A stretch of 5,901 nt of DNA. Origin: Aalborgiella sp031390045. Lineage in GTDB: Bacteria; Pseudomonadota; Gammaproteobacteria; Burkholderiales; Burkholderiaceae_C. The stretch lies in contig JANMTB010000029.1 in NCBI GenBank assembly GCA_031390045.1, positions 1 to 5,901 on the forward strand, written 5' to 3'. Below are positions 5,632 through 5,901 of this stretch, piece after piece. Numbering within the stretch: the first letter of the stretch is position 1; each line of letters starts with the position of its first letter. Made by a program: the position numbers and the translations under genes. The notes below the pieces were generated by a model. That model worked only from the letters and a program-made list of their open reading frames with translations. It ran no database searches and had not been told where the DNA came from.

Positions 5632-5671
5632 AAAACAACCGTCTAGGCTCTTCTAGACGGTTGTTTTTTTT
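5632..5671 (+). terminator. Strong intrinsic terminator between dctP and dctQ
   Basis: CAACCGTCTAG (5636-5646) and CTAGACGGTTG (5653-5663) pair perfectly across a 6-base loop. Flanking A and T runs extend the stem by four pairs, and eight T residues follow (5664-5671). It begins 18 bases after the dctP stop and ends 36 bases before the dctQ start. It probably makes most transcripts end after the binding protein and lets some read into the permease genes, matching the higher need for the periplasmic subunit. Confidence 0.9.
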
Positions 5672-5707
5672 GAGCTACTCAAACTTTGTACAAACATCTC
5701 AATATAT

Positions 5708-5901
5708 ATGCAAAACTTTTTTCTACTTGTTGACAAAATCAGCACCAAGCTAGGTCATTACTTTTCTTGGCTGGTGATGGCGTTAACCTTGCTTATCACG
5801 TACGAGGTTTTCTCTCGCTATGTGCTGGATAAGCCGCACTCTTGGGCCTTTGACATCATGATCATGATGTATGGCTCTATGTTCATGATGGCAGGTGCTT
5901 A
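5708..5901 (+). CDS. dctQ: TRAP transporter small permease DctQ, N-terminal 64 residues (3' end outside window)
   Basis: An open frame from ATG 5708 to the right edge. It encodes a hydrophobic first membrane helix (about 19-33, WLVMALTLLITYEVF) followed by SRYVLDKPHSWAFDIMI. This is the typical DctQ pattern: helix, then a YEVFxRYV motif, then a W-containing amphipathic stretch leading into helix two. DctQ is the four-helix inner-membrane subunit that joins the DctM antiporter in Na+-driven uptake. Full proteins are about 160-190 residues, so most of it is missing, and dctM is expected next. No clear Shine-Dalgarno precedes the ATG. The gene follows the terminator described above. If dctP is truly broken, this permease has no dedicated receptor here unless another binding protein is supplied elsewhere. 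Confidence 0.88.
   Translation, partial: MQNFFLLVDKISTKLGHYFSWLVMALTLLITYEVFSRYVLDKPHSWAFDIMIMMYGSMFMMAGA

Overview
The window looks like a chromosomal segment of a betaproteobacterium, probably Burkholderiales and perhaps a Comamonadaceae lineage such as Limnohabitans or Rhodoferax. This is inferred from the protein styles: a CoaX of burkholderial type, a Tat-exported DctP of the mannitol/chloroaromatic TRAP class, and a persulfide dioxygenase-rhodanese fusion. No rRNA, tRNA, insertion sequence, CRISPR array or phage gene was seen.

Layout: (1) 1-465, minus strand: the first 155 codons of type III pantothenate kinase (coaX). (2) 727-1236, plus: a Kbp/YgaU-like BON-LysM protein with its own intrinsic terminator at 1307-1337. 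(3) 1361-4330: a divergent sulfur-homeostasis island. On the minus strand, a CsoR-family repressor (2624-2869) is followed by a persulfide dioxygenase-rhodanese fusion (1361-2578). On the plus strand lie two half-size YeeE/YedE sulfur-transport proteins (3006-3452 and 3489-3929) and a small DUF599-like membrane protein (3926-4330). (4) 4502-5901, plus: the start of a TRAP transporter operon, with dctP (carrying an in-frame TAA), a strong intrinsic terminator, and the first 64 codons of dctQ.

The most interesting part is the island. Between the two divergent arms sits a 20-bp inverted repeat (2933-2952, 7-bp arms around GGAGGG) that resembles RcnR/CsoR-type operators. Each arm contains a TATACT hexamer that could serve as the -10 box of one of the two divergent promoters. 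This suggests that one repressor shuts both arms at once: uptake of a sulfur species by the YeeE/YedE pair, and oxidation or sulfur transfer of persulfide by the dioxygenase-rhodanese. The arrangement parallels the CstR/cst system of Staphylococcus and the BigR operon of Xylella and Agrobacterium. However, the regulator here has two cysteines (C37, C61) whose spacing matches neither CstR nor copper CsoR.

The second point is the TRAP operon. The dctP frame is intact from a TTG start with a good Shine-Dalgarno and Tat signal through to the normal C-terminus, except for one TAA at codon 47. That is either a recent nonsense mutation or a sequence error.
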